A stretch of DNA of 64,000 nucleotides from Sesamum alatum (GCA_034509735.1 JACGWO010000003.1:13454001-13518000), one strand, 5' to 3'; positions 1 through 11,534 are shown, counted from the stretch's first letter. Made by a program: numbers and translations. The notes: generated by a model not told the origin, from the sequence alone.

Positions 1-411
1 TTTGGATACCAAAACGGTAGATTCCTATTATAACTCTAAGTCCTAATTTCACTAAAACTTTTAACCCCATTTAAATTCTTCAAGAAAGGAGGATTCCAAC
101 TTTCCAAAGTCATTGTAATCCTTGTATGAATCAACGTCTCTCCAAAAAAATTCGCCCATCTTCTCTTCATTTCGCAGGTTTGTCCGCCGCACTAGACGTT
201 GGCACGTCTAGTGAAAAATGCAAGTCTGTCATGGTATTTTCTTCTCCAGAATTTTGCATGCATTTTTCACTTGTTTGGCTTCATTTCTTCAATCCTTACA
301 CCATAAACACCTTTTTAGCTGCAAATACCAAATTCACATGATTTAGGCTTGATTTAATATGGAAAGATGGTTAAAATGCTAATAAAATCATGGTTATTTG
401 GACACTCATCA
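1..411 (-). repeat. Gypsy 3' LTR, partial
   Basis: Bases 1-411 align almost base for base with 21183-21591, the outer end of the gypsy 5' LTR. On the - strand it starts TGATGAGTGTCC and runs off the window. It contains the near-palindrome at 190-213 also found in the other LTR. The adjoining bases 412-426 are the polypurine tract, which fixes it as the 3' LTR. Confidence 0.9.
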
Positions 412-426
412 AATATCCCACACTTT
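412..426 (-). other. Gypsy polypurine tract
   Basis: On the - strand it reads AAAGTGTGGGGATATT directly before the LTR start TGATGAG. Purine-rich tracts of this form prime plus-strand synthesis in plant gypsy elements. The GCTCGAGGACGAGC-type inverted repeat just inside it (about 434-452) is also commonly seen there. Confidence 0.75.
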
Positions 427-2358
427 GCCCTTTGCTCGTCCTCGAGCAAAATCAAGATTAAGCACTTATGGGTCCCTTTTCGACTTCATGATATCAAAAG
501 GTTTCTAAGCGAAGATCTAGTTGAATGTTCAACGAATAATGCACTTCATGATGTAGACAACTTAACGAGCTTCAAACAAATTTTCATACAATGATTGTGA
601 TCAAAAAGTTAACACGGAGATTGAGTCGACTATTCTCTCAATGCCTTACCAACTCTCAAGTGTGTATGGCTATGCGTTTCGCTCGATACTTCCTATGAAA
701 ATGCTTCACCATAGGCTTGCTTATACACCACATCTCCACCACTTATAAATATGTACGCACTTGAATCAAAAGGTCTTTAATTTTTGGTTGTAATGGGGCT
801 TTGGTTTCGGGGTAGAAAAATTTTGGATAGTGAAGTGAATTCCAAGAAGACTCGAAATAGAGTATCAAGAAAGTGATGTAACAATCAAGACTCCTTTTTT
901 TTTTCTTTCTCAATTCATCCGATATCCCCAATTCCATATCTCGATGTCTTGAATTATGCCTTACTTTAGAGGGAGATTTTTTTCTTTGGTAGATTTTTTT
1001 TCCAGGAATTTTTCCTCATTTTTTTCTTGTTTTCTCCCATTTTTTTTCTTTTGCTACTTTCTCATTTTTTTGTGCTTTTTGCTTTATTTTTTTTTCTTTT
1101 TTTTTCAGAAAATTTTCTTCTCTTTTCCCATCTCCCTTTTTGTTTTTGTTTTTTTTTTGTTACAAGGCATAAAGTAAAGCAATAAGATGACATATTGATT
1201 CCTATACTTCTTTAGCCTGAAATCTGACCACAGTAGATGTAATATCCCCACACTTATGGTAAGACCTATCACTTAGAACACACCCTTTTTCTTGATACTC
1301 TACTAGTCCTTGGAAGGCCCAAAAAGAGGAGATAAAAGAATGAAGGATTTTGATTTTATAGATTAAGGTTCAGGACAAGAAAACAAGGCTTAAAGGCTCA
1401 AGTGGGTTTACTAAGGGGAAAGAATGCATATGGATAGTCTTTTTAAGCCAAAAGTGGTTTATTTCCTATTTTGCCTTTATCATTTTCAAGTACATACACA
1501 TTAATGTGGTCTCGAGTAGGTTCAAAGCAAGTTCTAGGAAGACAAAATCATAGAAGCATATCTCTTGAGAGCAAGAAAAATAGTTTCACGCAAGTGTATG
1601 GGCTCAAAATCCTCTTAAGGTAGGTAATATCCACTAAATTCTCATGTATGCCTTTTGAATCACATCATCATTGTAAAAACAAGTTTTTAACCATAAGTTG
1701 TCCAAAACATGGAGTATAAAATCTCATCACATATGACCAAATCAATGCTTGGATACACCACATCAACAATCATGAAGGGAAAAGGATTTTTTTTTTTTGT
1801 TTTCAAAAAAATTTCAAGTAATTCATCCACAACACCTCAACCAATAAGTCCCATCCCCACACTTAAAACACACATTGTCCTCAATGTGAGAAGTATAGAG
1901 AATTAAAACCAATAACGAGGACAAAATAAAAGGAAGGTAGGGAAAAGAAACTTCCCTAAGTGTGCGGCGAACAACAACGATTGACGGTGGATGTGGTGTT
2001 GTGTTTTGGGCGATGGCAGCGGCTTACCAGTAGTGATAGACTGATTCGAAAGAAGCACTAGGCGTGGGCACGCTTAGTAAATCGTTCTGCAGACAGACTT
2101 GGACGAAACGTTAGGCATGGGCACGCTTAGTGAACCGTCCTGCAGACTGATTTGGACAAAACGTTAGGCGTGGGTACGCTTAGTGAATCGTCCTGCAGAC
2201 TGACTTGGATGAAACGTTAGGTGTGGGCACGCATGGCGAATCATCCCACTTAGCGCCGTTCTTTAAAGTCTTTGGCTAGACATTGTTGCATCTCAACTTG
2301 AATAAATCGGGTACTCTATACCATCTCTTATGCGTAATGCACTCGGTGGTGGTGTGGA
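427..2358 (-). other. Gypsy 3' non-coding region
   Basis: No coding sequence is recognisable here on either strand; short open frames lack homology or codon structure. It holds long T-rich runs at about 900-1160 (A-rich in element orientation) and another T run near 1788. The stretch 2056-2265 is a tandem repeat, listed separately. The region ends at the CopA1 insertion, where GTGGA (2354-2358) is the target duplication. In a complete element pol would lie upstream of here, and an env-like frame is possible in Athila types; neither is present. Confidence 0.7.
2056..2265. repeat. 53-bp tandem repeat, four copies
   Basis: Copies start at 2056, 2109, 2162 and 2215, a constant 53-bp step. Each carries a version of CACTAGGCGTGGGCACGCTTAG followed by a CGTCCTGCAGAC-type segment. 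The last copy is degraded. The core is nearly self-complementary and resembles the LTR motif at 190-213 and 21371-21394. Confidence 0.85.
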
Positions 2359-4345
2359 TGAAAGCCTGAGATAGGCGTGTGGATCGTCCCGGGAAAATAG
2401 CGCGAATGCGGAAGCACGATTTAAATTTAAATTATAGAATTTAAACATGCTTTATGCGTAAAATAAAAACACGTTTCAAGGGGTGTGCCCTTGAAGTTCT
2501 CGGGTGTTCGGTGTATCCCATGAATTAAAGACATACAAGCAATCATGGAGGCCATAGGATTTGAAAAGAAAACGGAGATGAGAACATAAAAGAGACCTAC
2601 CGATTTGTCGTTTTTGTCTTCTAACCGGTACTCGCGTTGTTCCCCGATTTGCTCCAAAATCTCGCATGTGAGATCCTCCAAATTGTGACACGCAATCCGA
2701 CCACGTATCTTGTACGTCGTGCTGGTGAATGAACAAGTGTATATTATTTGGAGAGTATGGATCAATCACACGTTATTACTTAACGGGATTAATCCTCCTT
2801 TTTGTTCAATTGTTAACACAAAAGAACAATTCTTGGGAAGAGAGAAAGAGAGTGGCGGATGAAGAGAGGGAGAGGCACACGAGTTGTGTGTGTGTGTGTT
2901 GAAGTTTCATCATCTCTCTTATGGTGAGGGGCTAGGACTATATATAGAGGAGGAGTTTAATCCTCTTCAAACTCCAACTCTAGAAGACTAATTTGACTAG
3001 GATTTTGACCTAGTCAAAGTCCTAGTCAAAGTAGTAATTTGACCTAATCAAATTAATCCTAGTCATCCATCTCTCCGTTTAATCTCAACCATTAATTTAA
3101 TTTAATGGAATATTTAAAACCTATTTAAATATTCCAAGGGCAATAAATAAATATAATAAATATAAATATTTGTTCTAAGCCCATTAAATTAATTTTCTAA
3201 TAAATTTAATTTATTAGATAAATCCCTTTTATCTAATAAAAGGAACTAATTCTTTCCAAGAAAATTAAGGACCCGACTAAATCCAATTTAATCATTCCAT
3301 TTCTCCAAATATTTAATTCTAAATTAAATACTTAATGTGTGCAGATTGTGTGTGACTCTTTAGGTTCACCTTTCAGCTAGACTTGGTCGGATTCCTAGAA
3401 TCCGCCCGTTACCATGGGTGGCCATCTAGCAACGGTCCATGACACTAGAGACTATGTGAAATTACGGGGATGAACATTTAGGCTCTAACAATACACTTGT
3501 CCTTCCGTCTACGGTCTCACTACTTAGGGTCTAGGGCACGGAAAATGCAGGTACCCATTTTGGACCTAAGTGTCGGTCTGTCCTTTACTAAACGCCGCAA
3601 GGGAAATCTTCCCTTCTGTTCAGTTACTGTGGCCACAGATTTTAGGGACAAGACACAGAGTATATGTGAGACTCAACTGTCAATGCCTTTTGACAGGAGA
3701 CAGATCTTTCTTGGAAACTACTGCCCTCTGTACACAGGATTTGCACTAGACATAGCTTATGACTACTCAAGTGTTTCTTGGCAATCTCTCACCATATCTA
3801 AGATAAACCCTAATGTACAAGTAAACTCAACAGTTCCTTGAGTCAGAGGACTTGACCTGTACTATTGGAACCGAGAACACACGTCATACCTAGCCGACCC
3901 TACTCAAGGTCCTCTTTAAGACGGTTCCCGTGAGTCACCTTAGTCAGCTGCTCCCCAGCAGGCTAACCCATTAACATTACTTAGACGACCTTCGGCACCT
4001 GTCGATGAAATATGACAGCAGATGCTTAGTGCAACTCTCAAGGGGAATCTCGGTACCCATTTTCGAGATTCCTTGACTTGGAGATTTTCAAACTGATTCG
4101 GCAGGACTGATTTCATGGACCTACCTCCAAGCGTAGTCCCAGTGCCCGAAATACATTTTCAGTCCGTGGGATTTGTTTGCGTAGTGAACAGATAAGTATA
4201 AAGCAGATAAAGTGAACACAAACAAAGTAATGCCAAAATGAATATCAGTTCTTATTCATTAACAATTTATCAAATCCCTGAAATTGTCTCGACATATGTT
4301 ACATTTTGCCTGCCAAGATTTGCTACATGGTCACCTATTCTAACA
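2359..4345 (-). repeat. CopA1 3' LTR (LTR-A)
   Basis: It starts at 4345 with TGTTAGAATAGGTGACC and ends at 2359 with GGCTTTCA. Length is 1987 bp. It keeps a TATA-like box (2938-2947), a GT microsatellite just downstream (about 2885-2900) and the palindrome CTGTGGCCACAG at 3627-3638. An open frame on the opposite strand (3497-3841) has no homology and is taken as chance. Confidence 0.93.
2938..2947 (-). promoter_or_regulatory. TATA-like box in CopA1 3' LTR
   Basis: CTATATATAG sits upstream, in element orientation, of a purine/GT-rich tract that would be the transcribed leader. The same box is at 25615-25622 in another LTR-A. It is missing from the 5' LTR of CopA1, where the site reads CTATTGAGG (about 16112-16120). 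Confidence 0.55.
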
Positions 4346-4360
4346 ATCTCCCACTTGACC
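4346..4360 (-). other. CopA1 polypurine tract
   Basis: On the - strand it reads GGTCAAGTGGGAGAT, directly before the 3' LTR. The same tract precedes LTR-C of element E (50888-50903) and, with one change, the + LTR of element F (before 32950). Confidence 0.8.
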
Positions 4361-4993
4361 TTAAAGCCAATCGCCCATATGTCTAATCCCCATCTTCTCA
4401 AGATGTTGCGTATGAGCGCTCTGCGACATAGGCTTTGTCAGCGGATCTGCTGGGTTGTCTGCTGAGTTGACTAGATCCATCCGAACGTCACCTCTTCCTA
4501 CCATTTCTCTTAGAAGATGGTAGCGTCTAAGCATGTGTTTGGAACGGTGATGAGATCTCGGTTCCTTTGCTTGCGCTATTACACCGTTGTTATCACAAAA
4601 GATGGCAACGGGCTCGGCGATGCTAGGCACCACACCCAACTCTTGGATGTATTTTCTCATCCAGACCGCTTCCTTGGCAGCTTCTGAAGCTGCACTGTAT
4701 TCGGCGTCAGTGGTGGAATCAGCAGTGGTTGCTTGCTTGGAACTTTTTCAAGCCACTACTCCTCCATTGAGCCTGAATATATAACCCGATTGAGGCTTGG
4801 CATTATCGTCATCAGACTGGAAGCTAGTGTCGCTAAAGACTTCCAGAATCCGTTCTCCATTGCCATAGACTAGGAAAATTTTCTTAGTCCTCCTCAGGTA
4901 CTTAAGGATGCCCTTAACAACATTCCAATGTGCCTCTCCTGCAGAAGACTGATATCTGCTTGTTACACTCAATGCCTCATGCCTTGATCCCAT
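4361..4993 (-). pseudogene. CopA1 RNase H domain, broken
   Basis: Two open pieces, 4748-4993 and 4361-4660, carry the copia RNase H signature: ALSVTSRYQS, SDTSFQSDDD, then ELGVVPSIAEPVAIFCDNN, the HHRSKH histidine segment and VNSADNPADPLTKP. RNase H removes the RNA template during reverse transcription. Compared with elements F and CopB1, about 50 residues between MRHGIKLSKK and ALSVTS are lost; the junction near 4975-5000 lies between copies of ATGCCTCATG, so slippage or recombination between short repeats is likely. A frameshift separates the two pieces. Confidence 0.85.
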
Positions 4994-5039
4994 GCCTCAT
5001 GGGAAGAAATCCTCGTTTGGAGTTGTCCATTCGAAATCT

Positions 5040-5851
5040 TTTCAGGACTTTCTCCATATACGAGTTCTGGGTGAGCCCTAACATCCTTTTAGATCTGTCC
5101 CTGACAATCTGGATGCCTAGGATGTAGTAGGCTTCACCCAAATCCTTCATAGAAAACTGGGTTGATAATCATGCTTTTGTGTCACCCAACATTCTAACAT
5201 CATTACCTATGAGTAGAATGTCATCCACATAAAGCACTAGGAACACTATAGAGCTCCCACTGACCTTCTTGTATACACAAGGGTCGGATTCGTTTTTGAT
5301 GAAGTCATAACCCTGTATTACTTCATCAAAGTGAATGTTCAAGCTTCGGGATGCTTGTTTGAGGCCATAGATGGACTTCTAGAGACGACAGACCTTCTGT
5401 TCTTCTCCAGTGACCGTGAAACCCTCCGGTTGATCCATGTAGATCTCTTCCTCAATGGTTTCATTTTCACGTCCATCTGACATATCTCATAGTCATACCA
5501 TGCTGCTATGGCGAGCAGGATCCAAATGGATTTAGCCATGGCTACCGGTGAGTAGGTGTCCTCAAAATCGACCCTGGGTCTTTGAGTGTATCCTTTAGCT
5601 ACAAGCCTAGCCTTAAAAGTTGTGACTTCTCAATCAACGCCAAGTTTGCGCTTATAGACCCACTTACAGCCAACTGGCTTAACACCTTTCGGTGGGTCTA
5701 CAAGTCTCCAGACTTGGTTCTCGCTCATGGAGTCCATTTCGGTCTTCATGGCCTCAAGCCATTTTCCGGAGTCGATGTCAGACATCGCTTCTCCGTATAT
5801 CTTAAGATCGTTATCCAGTAGACAGGTCGTACTTAGAAAGCCATATCTCAC
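5040..5851 (-). pseudogene. CopA1 reverse transcriptase, broken
   Basis: This is the RVT_2 domain that copies the element RNA. The first piece (5630-5851) has MSDIDSGKWLEAMKTEMDSM and VGCKWVYKRKLG. The second (5339-5539) has ILLAIAAWYDYEICQMDVK, keeping the first catalytic Asp. The catalytic YVDD is encoded near 5216-5245. Element F has TAFLNGFVE after MDVK; here about 19 bp are missing and the frame shifts. Another frameshift falls near 5620. The gene cannot yield a working enzyme. Confidence 0.87.
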
Positions 5852-5986
5852 TGGAGGTCTGGACTCTCTAGTTGACCTACGGAGAACGGGAACGTCAGTG
5901 GTGACTGTGGGCGCTGACTGTATAGGAGCTTGCGGTTCAGGTACTGGGGCTGGCCTTTCCTGAGGCTGTCCTTCATGCCTAGCATG

Positions 5987-6796
5987 CTAGACTTCTCGAG
6001 GTTGGTCAGTCCTTCGGGTATCTATCCTGAATCCTCTAAGTGAGGAATCCGCGGCTACATCTGATGACTGATTTCCATCACTTGATTCCTCAAGGATCAA
6101 TTCATCAGGTTGGATATCCTCTGGAAAGCCTTGTTCCAAGAATACTGCGTTCCTTGAAACACATACCTTTTGTTCCAAGGGGTCATAAAAGTAATAACCT
6201 ACAGTTTTTTTAGGGTATCCAACGAACCTGTATAAGCTAGACCTGGATTCTAGCTTATCTCCCACTAACCTCTTGACGTATGCGGGGCTACCCCACACTT
6301 TGAAGTAATTGTAGGATGCAGGCTTGCCGTGCCATATTTCATATGGCGTTTGGGTCAATACACTGGTTGGCGCCAAATTTAACAACTTGGCGACCGTTTC
6401 CAATGCGTAGCCCCAAAAGCACAAGGGCAATTTGGTAAAACTCATCATGGATCGAACCATGTCCAACAGGGTTCGATTCCTCCTTTCAGAGACACCATTC
6501 AACTGTAGTGTCCCGGGAGGTATCCATTTAGATATTATACCATTTTCTTTTAGATAATTGAGGAACTCGGTACTAAGGTATTCTCCGCCTCGGTCTGACC
6601 GTAGGACTTTAATTTTGCAGTTGGTTTGGTTCTCTACTTCAAGTGTGAATTCTTTAAACCTCTCAAGAGCTTCAGAGTTGTACCTCATCAGGTATACATA
6701 ACCATACCGTGAATGATCATCGGTGAAGGTTATGAAGTAGGAGAACCCACCTCGGGCCTGCGTCCTTAGTGGTCCACATACGTCTGTATGGACCAA
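5987..6796 (-). pseudogene. CopA1 integrase catalytic core
   Basis: A 269-codon open piece with the copia integrase core: HTDVCGPL (first Asp), FITFTDDHSRYGYVYLMRY, LRSDRGGEYLS (second Asp), and NGVSERRNRTLLDMV (catalytic Glu). The DDE triad is complete and this is the best preserved part of the element. FYDPLEQKVCVSRNAVFLEQ marks the C-terminal part, followed by an acidic linker towards reverse transcriptase. Normally it is part of a Gag-Pol polyprotein and inserts cDNA into chromosomes. The upstream Zn-binding part is in another frame (6824-7099). Confidence 0.9.
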
Positions 6797-6823
6797 GTCC
6801 AGCAGACCTGTGGCAAGCCTGCT

Positions 6824-7099
6824 TTATCCTACAAAGGGCTTCTTGGTCATTTTCCCTCTTAGACAGGACACACAAGTTGGTAGCTCAATCAAGTTCCCTA
6901 CCTCTAGGTTCTTTGAGTCTACCAATCTTTTCATCCTGTGTTGGGATATGTGACCTAGCCTAGCGTGCCACAGTCGTGCGTTCCCATTATTATCTATTTT
7001 ACGTTTGTGTTGAGTGTTAAGAACGAAGTTCGTTTGTTGCAAGATATAGAGCCCATTATTAAATGTACCAAGTAGATAAGCAATTCCACACCTCATCAA
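6824..7099 (-). pseudogene. CopA1 pre-integrase zinc-binding domain
   Basis: The piece contains WHARLGHIS and CVSCLRGKMTKKPF, the HHCC-type GAG-pre-integrase module that precedes the integrase core. The stop after KPFVG separates it from the core at 5987-6796; in elements F and G the frame runs on through this point. NGLYILQQTN upstream links it to the end of the protease piece. Confidence 0.87.
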
Positions 7100-7421
7100 A
7101 TAAAAGCAATTTTTTTTTTATATTGATCATAAACTCATAACCACTATTGTCTAACAATGGAATGGAAACGATGTTTTTAATCATACTAGGTACATAATAA
7201 ACTTGCTCCAATTCTATACTAATATTATCACTAACTACTAGAGTGGCGGATCCTACTGCTTCTGTCGAGATGGCCTTGCCATTCCCAAGCTTCAGGATCA
7301 TATCCCCGCTACCCAGTTTTCTGCTTCTTTTCAGCACCTGCAAATCATTGCAAATGTGAGCTCCACAATCGGTATCTAATACCCAAGAGGCAGAATTAGT
7401 GACCATATTAACCTCAATCAC
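7059..7421 (-). pseudogene. CopA1 aspartic protease, active site altered
   Basis: The piece begins MIEVNMVTNSASWVLD and continues GAHICNDLQVL and VYYVPSMIKNIVSIPLLD, as in copia retropepsins that cut the Gag-Pol polyprotein. The catalytic DTG reads DTD here (codons within 7368-7376), while elements F and G keep DTGCGAH. With that Gly changed and a frameshift at the end of the piece, activity is not expected. Confidence 0.85.
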
Positions 7422-8290
7422 AAATATACCTTAGTTCGAGAAGAGTTTGGGGCACTCCCTCTTCTAATGCCCTTTCTCACGGCAATTGATACATATGTCA
7501 TATGCCTTCGACTGTTGCTTGGAGACAACCTTTCCCATTCCTTTGCCTTTCCCCTCTTTGGCAATCGGAACACTCTTAGTGTTCGTAGCTGCTTTGACGG
7601 CTTTTTCCTTCCCTTTCTTCCTTTTCCAACGTCCGGCACCCTTGCCTTTTGTCTTGGAAGTTGAAGCACCTCCAAACAATACCAAAGGCGTGGACTTTTT
7701 GGTCGTTGCCTTATTGCACCAATATATTGATCAACTCATGAATGCCTTTCTCAAGTGCATTTATGTTGTAGTTGACAATAAATTGGCCGAAGGAGGATGG
7801 GAGAGACTGAAGAATCACATCTATGTACGTCTCATTATCGAGGCCTGCCTTTAGGTCCTCGAGCTTTTCCACCAGGGTAAGCATTTTAAACCCCGTGCTC
7901 TTGTACAGAGGATCCTTCTGTCATTTTGGTTCCAAAGAACGCCTTAGTCGCGACATACCTAGTATGCCGGTCCAGGGCTGCATAGCAATCTTTAAGGCGA
8001 GCCATAATGGAAAGTACATCGTCTAGCCTTTCATATTGCTTTTGAATCTCATTCGTCATTAAAGCAAGTATGACGCTACGGACCTTTCGATTATCCTTAT
8101 GCCAAGTCTTGAATGTCTCACGTTCTTCTGGCGTGGATCCTTCCGGTAAGGTCCTAGGGAGAGGCTCGTCCATGACGTAGCCTTGGTTCTCGTAATCCAG
8201 GACTATCCTGAGATTGTGCAACCAGTTGTTGTAATTGGTTCCATTGAATTTGTTGGTCTCAAGTATGGTTGATAAAGGGTTCTTAGACAT
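7422..8290 (-). pseudogene. CopA1 gag, broken
   Basis: The start at 8290 gives MSKNPLSTILETNKFNGTNY, the same start found in elements E, F and G. A UBN2-type capsid region follows (LRIVLDYENQGYVMDEPLP, IQKQYERLDDVLSIMARL). A frameshift after EGSSVQ (about 7900) ends the first piece. Downstream, 7464-7685 carries a Lys-rich linker and CINCREKGH, the first half of a CCHC zinc knuckle; the second half (KRECPKL) is shifted out of frame. Gag forms the particle that packages element RNA. Confidence 0.88.
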
Positions 8291-9513
8291 TTTAAATCTA
8301 CATTTAAGAAACAGAGTGTGCGATCAACAGAATTTAAAAGACGGAAGTTTGATAAATAATTAAATGCTTGGTCTTTAGTCATTTAATGCTCCCACTATTT
8401 ATACAAAAACACGATACTCTAAAACGTTGTTTTTGGGAAACCCTTTCCTAGTGGGCTTGGGATCCACAGCGAATTTTCCCATACCCCGCTTTTACGATTC
8501 GCATGAAAAGAATCCCGTGGGAGGTATACCATACCATTCTCGTTCCACGAGATTCTCAAGATTATTGCCTCACCCTTTCATATGATCCCTAGGACTCCAG
8601 GCGAATCATGCTAATCGGGCGTTAGACCGGACCCAATCAACCGAGCCATAGACCTGCTGCTACCTCCACGACTCGTGAGACAGGTAACAGTGGTCTACTT
8701 TTCGTTCATGACATAGTGCAGCTTCTTTTAGGTACAATAGTCGTGCCCACGACTCGTGAGATCATGCTATTGACCTAAATCACCTTCCTCACTATGCCAT
8801 GGACTGGAAGGCATGGACAAACTCCTAGACTCAATGTCCACTTTGTCTAGGATCTAATATTTGGACATTGGTCCAACCAATGTGACAGTAGTAAATGACC
8901 GAGATCTCATAGATAAATATTAACACATTCATCCACAATGCGTAAATAAATAGCATCCCATGGCAGTTATATGATAAATAAAAAAACCATTCATCCACAA
9001 TAAAAAGCCACATGCAAAATTAAAGTCTAGCACGCCCCTGTTGGATGATCACGAGCCCGAATCCTATGCGACCCACTGAGCCCGCAGTGGATCTATGGTC
9101 AATCTAGGGTTGGTCCTACACTATTACATTAATAGTAACCTAATCATCATTTTGATGGGCCTTGGTCTCTTTTCTCTTTCATCTTCATGGAAACACCTTG
9201 GATCCTCCATTCTGGGCTCTCCATGTGGACCTTCCTTCTTCTCCACCAAATACATAAAAATAAATCCTCACTCCTATTCTACTCTCATTACATATGTTAA
9301 AAAAAGAAAAAGAAACCCCAGCGAAAACCCGGGGAGAGTACATAAGGAGGGAGAAATAATGCCTTATTATTCCAAGGCAACTAGAAAGGGGAGAAGGAGA
9401 AAGCAGAAAGAGACACATAGGCCCAACATAAAATTAAACCGTACATTCGGTCGAAGGCTCGTGATCATCCATTTCCATTCAACGCACATAATCACATGAT
9501 CCAATCACATAAA
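8291..9513 (-). other. CopA1 leader, proximal part
   Basis: This is the untranslated leader between gag and the CopB1 insertion. It aligns as reverse complement with 27720-28939 of element F. It holds two copies of CACGACTCGTG at 8667-8677 and 8748-8758, listed separately. Open frames in it (for example 9095-9499) lack any homology. It ends in ATAAA, the CopB1 target duplication. Confidence 0.8.
8667..8758 (-). other. Paired leader palindromes, CopA1
   Basis: CACGACTCGTG occurs at 8667-8677 and 8748-8758, start to start 81 bp. The same pair is found in F (28451-28461 and 28531-28541), E (47276-47286 and 47357-47367) and G (61682-61692 and 61764-61774, one change). The function is unknown; a folded or dimerising leader RNA is possible. 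Confidence 0.7.
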
Positions 9514-11534
9514 TGAAGGACAAGCGGATCCGCCCGGGAGCGCGAGCGGAAGCGAGAAATTGTGCGTAAATTTAAATCAAATTCAAAATACGCGAATTCC
9601 AAGGGTTGTACCCTTGGGTGCTCAACCGGGCGTTCGATGTAGAATGTGTACATATTAAAACATATATTTAAGCACATAGGGCATAGATATATTAATGAAA
9701 TCAATCAAAGTGTAATAAACCGTTACCTTTGATTGTCTAGCGTATGCTCCCGGCTACTTGCGTTGTTCCTTCTCCGGAATGCTCACGAAATCCAAACGTA
9801 TGGATTCTCCAAAGGTGATCCACACCACACCGGAAGAAACACACGTTCTTCTTGCTAGAAAAGAACGGGTTTAGAAGGAATCGGTTTAAGAGAAGAACAC
9901 TATGAATTAGTGTTCTCTTAAACTTACTTTGTTCTTCTTCTTGATTCAAAATCAAGTGAAGAACACAAGTGTGAGAGAGGGACAGAGCACGAAATTTGAG
10001 AGAGAGGAGAGGGATTTTTGTCTTCTCTTTTTCCTAGAAAAAAATAAATAATGAATCACTTATGCTTGGTGTTGTATATTCTAATATATATACATAATTA
10101 ATGTGATTATTAGAATGTGTCTAGGTTCATCTAAGGATATCTAGATTTATTCAAATCAATCGCCATCAATTCTTCAATCAAGCCTACCAAAATTTATGGT
10201 ATAATCAAATCATACCAAAAAGGGAAGAGCTTGATTGGAGTTGATTTGTCTCTTTCCAAAAGAGATAAGTCAACATACCACCTAGCATGCAACATGACTG
10301 ATTTTGCTTCCTCCAAGGGAGCATGTCGGCCATGTTTAATATTTAATCGAAAATCCAATTTACCGATTAAATGAAAGCCCGATACAATATCGGCCAGTCC
10401 ATCCAATGGACTTTCCCTTAAGTAATCCAATTACTTATTTTATCCTTCGAGATTGACTCCAAGTCGATCTCTCAACCTCCTCGGTGATTTGTGTGTGACC
10501 CTTTAGGTTCACCCTCAGCTAGACTTGGGCCTGTGTCCCACAAGGGCCCCTTACCATGGGTGGCCGTCTAGCAACGGTCCATGGCACTAGAGACTAGGTG
10601 AATTGGCGTGAACATTTAGGCGCCGATTCCGTACGGGTACGATCCTTCCGTCTACCGTCTCCCGGCCTTAGTCTAGGGTATAGAATTGGGCGTCGGTTCC
10701 CATCCTTGACTAGGCATCTATGATTAATACTCGAGACCACGTATGCTTCATTGCGTCGACACAGGAAACCATTCCCTGTTCGACCAACCACTGTGGCCAC
10801 AGCTTCAAACAGCATGAACGTGTCTTTGAGTGCATAGGAGATACCTCTGTCACATACTAACAGGGGACGGATCCTCTTCTTGGAATCCACCGTCCTCGCT
10901 ACACATTCCGACGGCACTGGACAAGGCTTATGATAATCATCTTACAGAATGATTACCTCTCGCCAGATCCAAGATACAGCCGTCCTGTGCACGCGACTGG
11001 CATGATTCCTCAAGTCTGAGGATTACTCCCGTACTATCGGAACCGGGGAAAACCAATCATACCGACCAAGCTTCCAAGGCTTCCATAGGATGATCCCCGT
11101 GAGTCAGTCCAGTCGGCTCGACCCCAGTCGATCAACCCATCAAGATCGTGTAGGCGTCCCACGCCTGTCGCCGATGAAACACGACACTCATCCAATGAAC
11201 ACGACTCTTGACGCAAGTCTCAATAGGACTCTCGATGCCCTGTCTCGAGGTCCTCGACTTGGAACGTTTCAGACCCAACTCTTAATCAGTTGGTTTCATG
11301 ACCACCATCCAATGCGTGGCCCAACTACACGAGTTGTTATCCATGGTCTGTGGGCTTTGTTGCGATATAAGTTAAACACCGTTTTAACAAATGTGAAATG
11401 AGCGCAACAAAGTAAGCACCAGAAGTGATAAATACTCATTTTATTCATCACATAATAATATTACATTTACATCGAGTTGTATAATAGGTTACAAATCGCC
11501 AAACCTATTGGCTTTCTGGTCACCTATTCTAACA
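9514..11534 (-). repeat. CopB1 3' LTR (LTR-B)
   Basis: It starts at 11534 with TGTTAGAATAGGTGACC and ends at 9514 with TCCTTCA, 2021 bp. Relative to the partner LTR it lacks about 208 bp near 10340, between ATTTAAT-like repeats. It carries CTGTGGCCACAG at 10791-10802. A 107-codon sense frame (10594-10917) recurs in other LTR-B copies; see findings. Confidence 0.9.

Noticed and set aside
956..1177. 73-codon Phe-rich frame resembling a membrane protein
   Set aside because: It is a translated poly-T tract in the gypsy 3' region.
3497..3841. 114-codon frame in CopA1 3' LTR, with relatives at 16669, 24315, 33520 and 45605
   Set aside because: It is antisense to the LTR and recurs only because the LTR recurs; frames break at different points.
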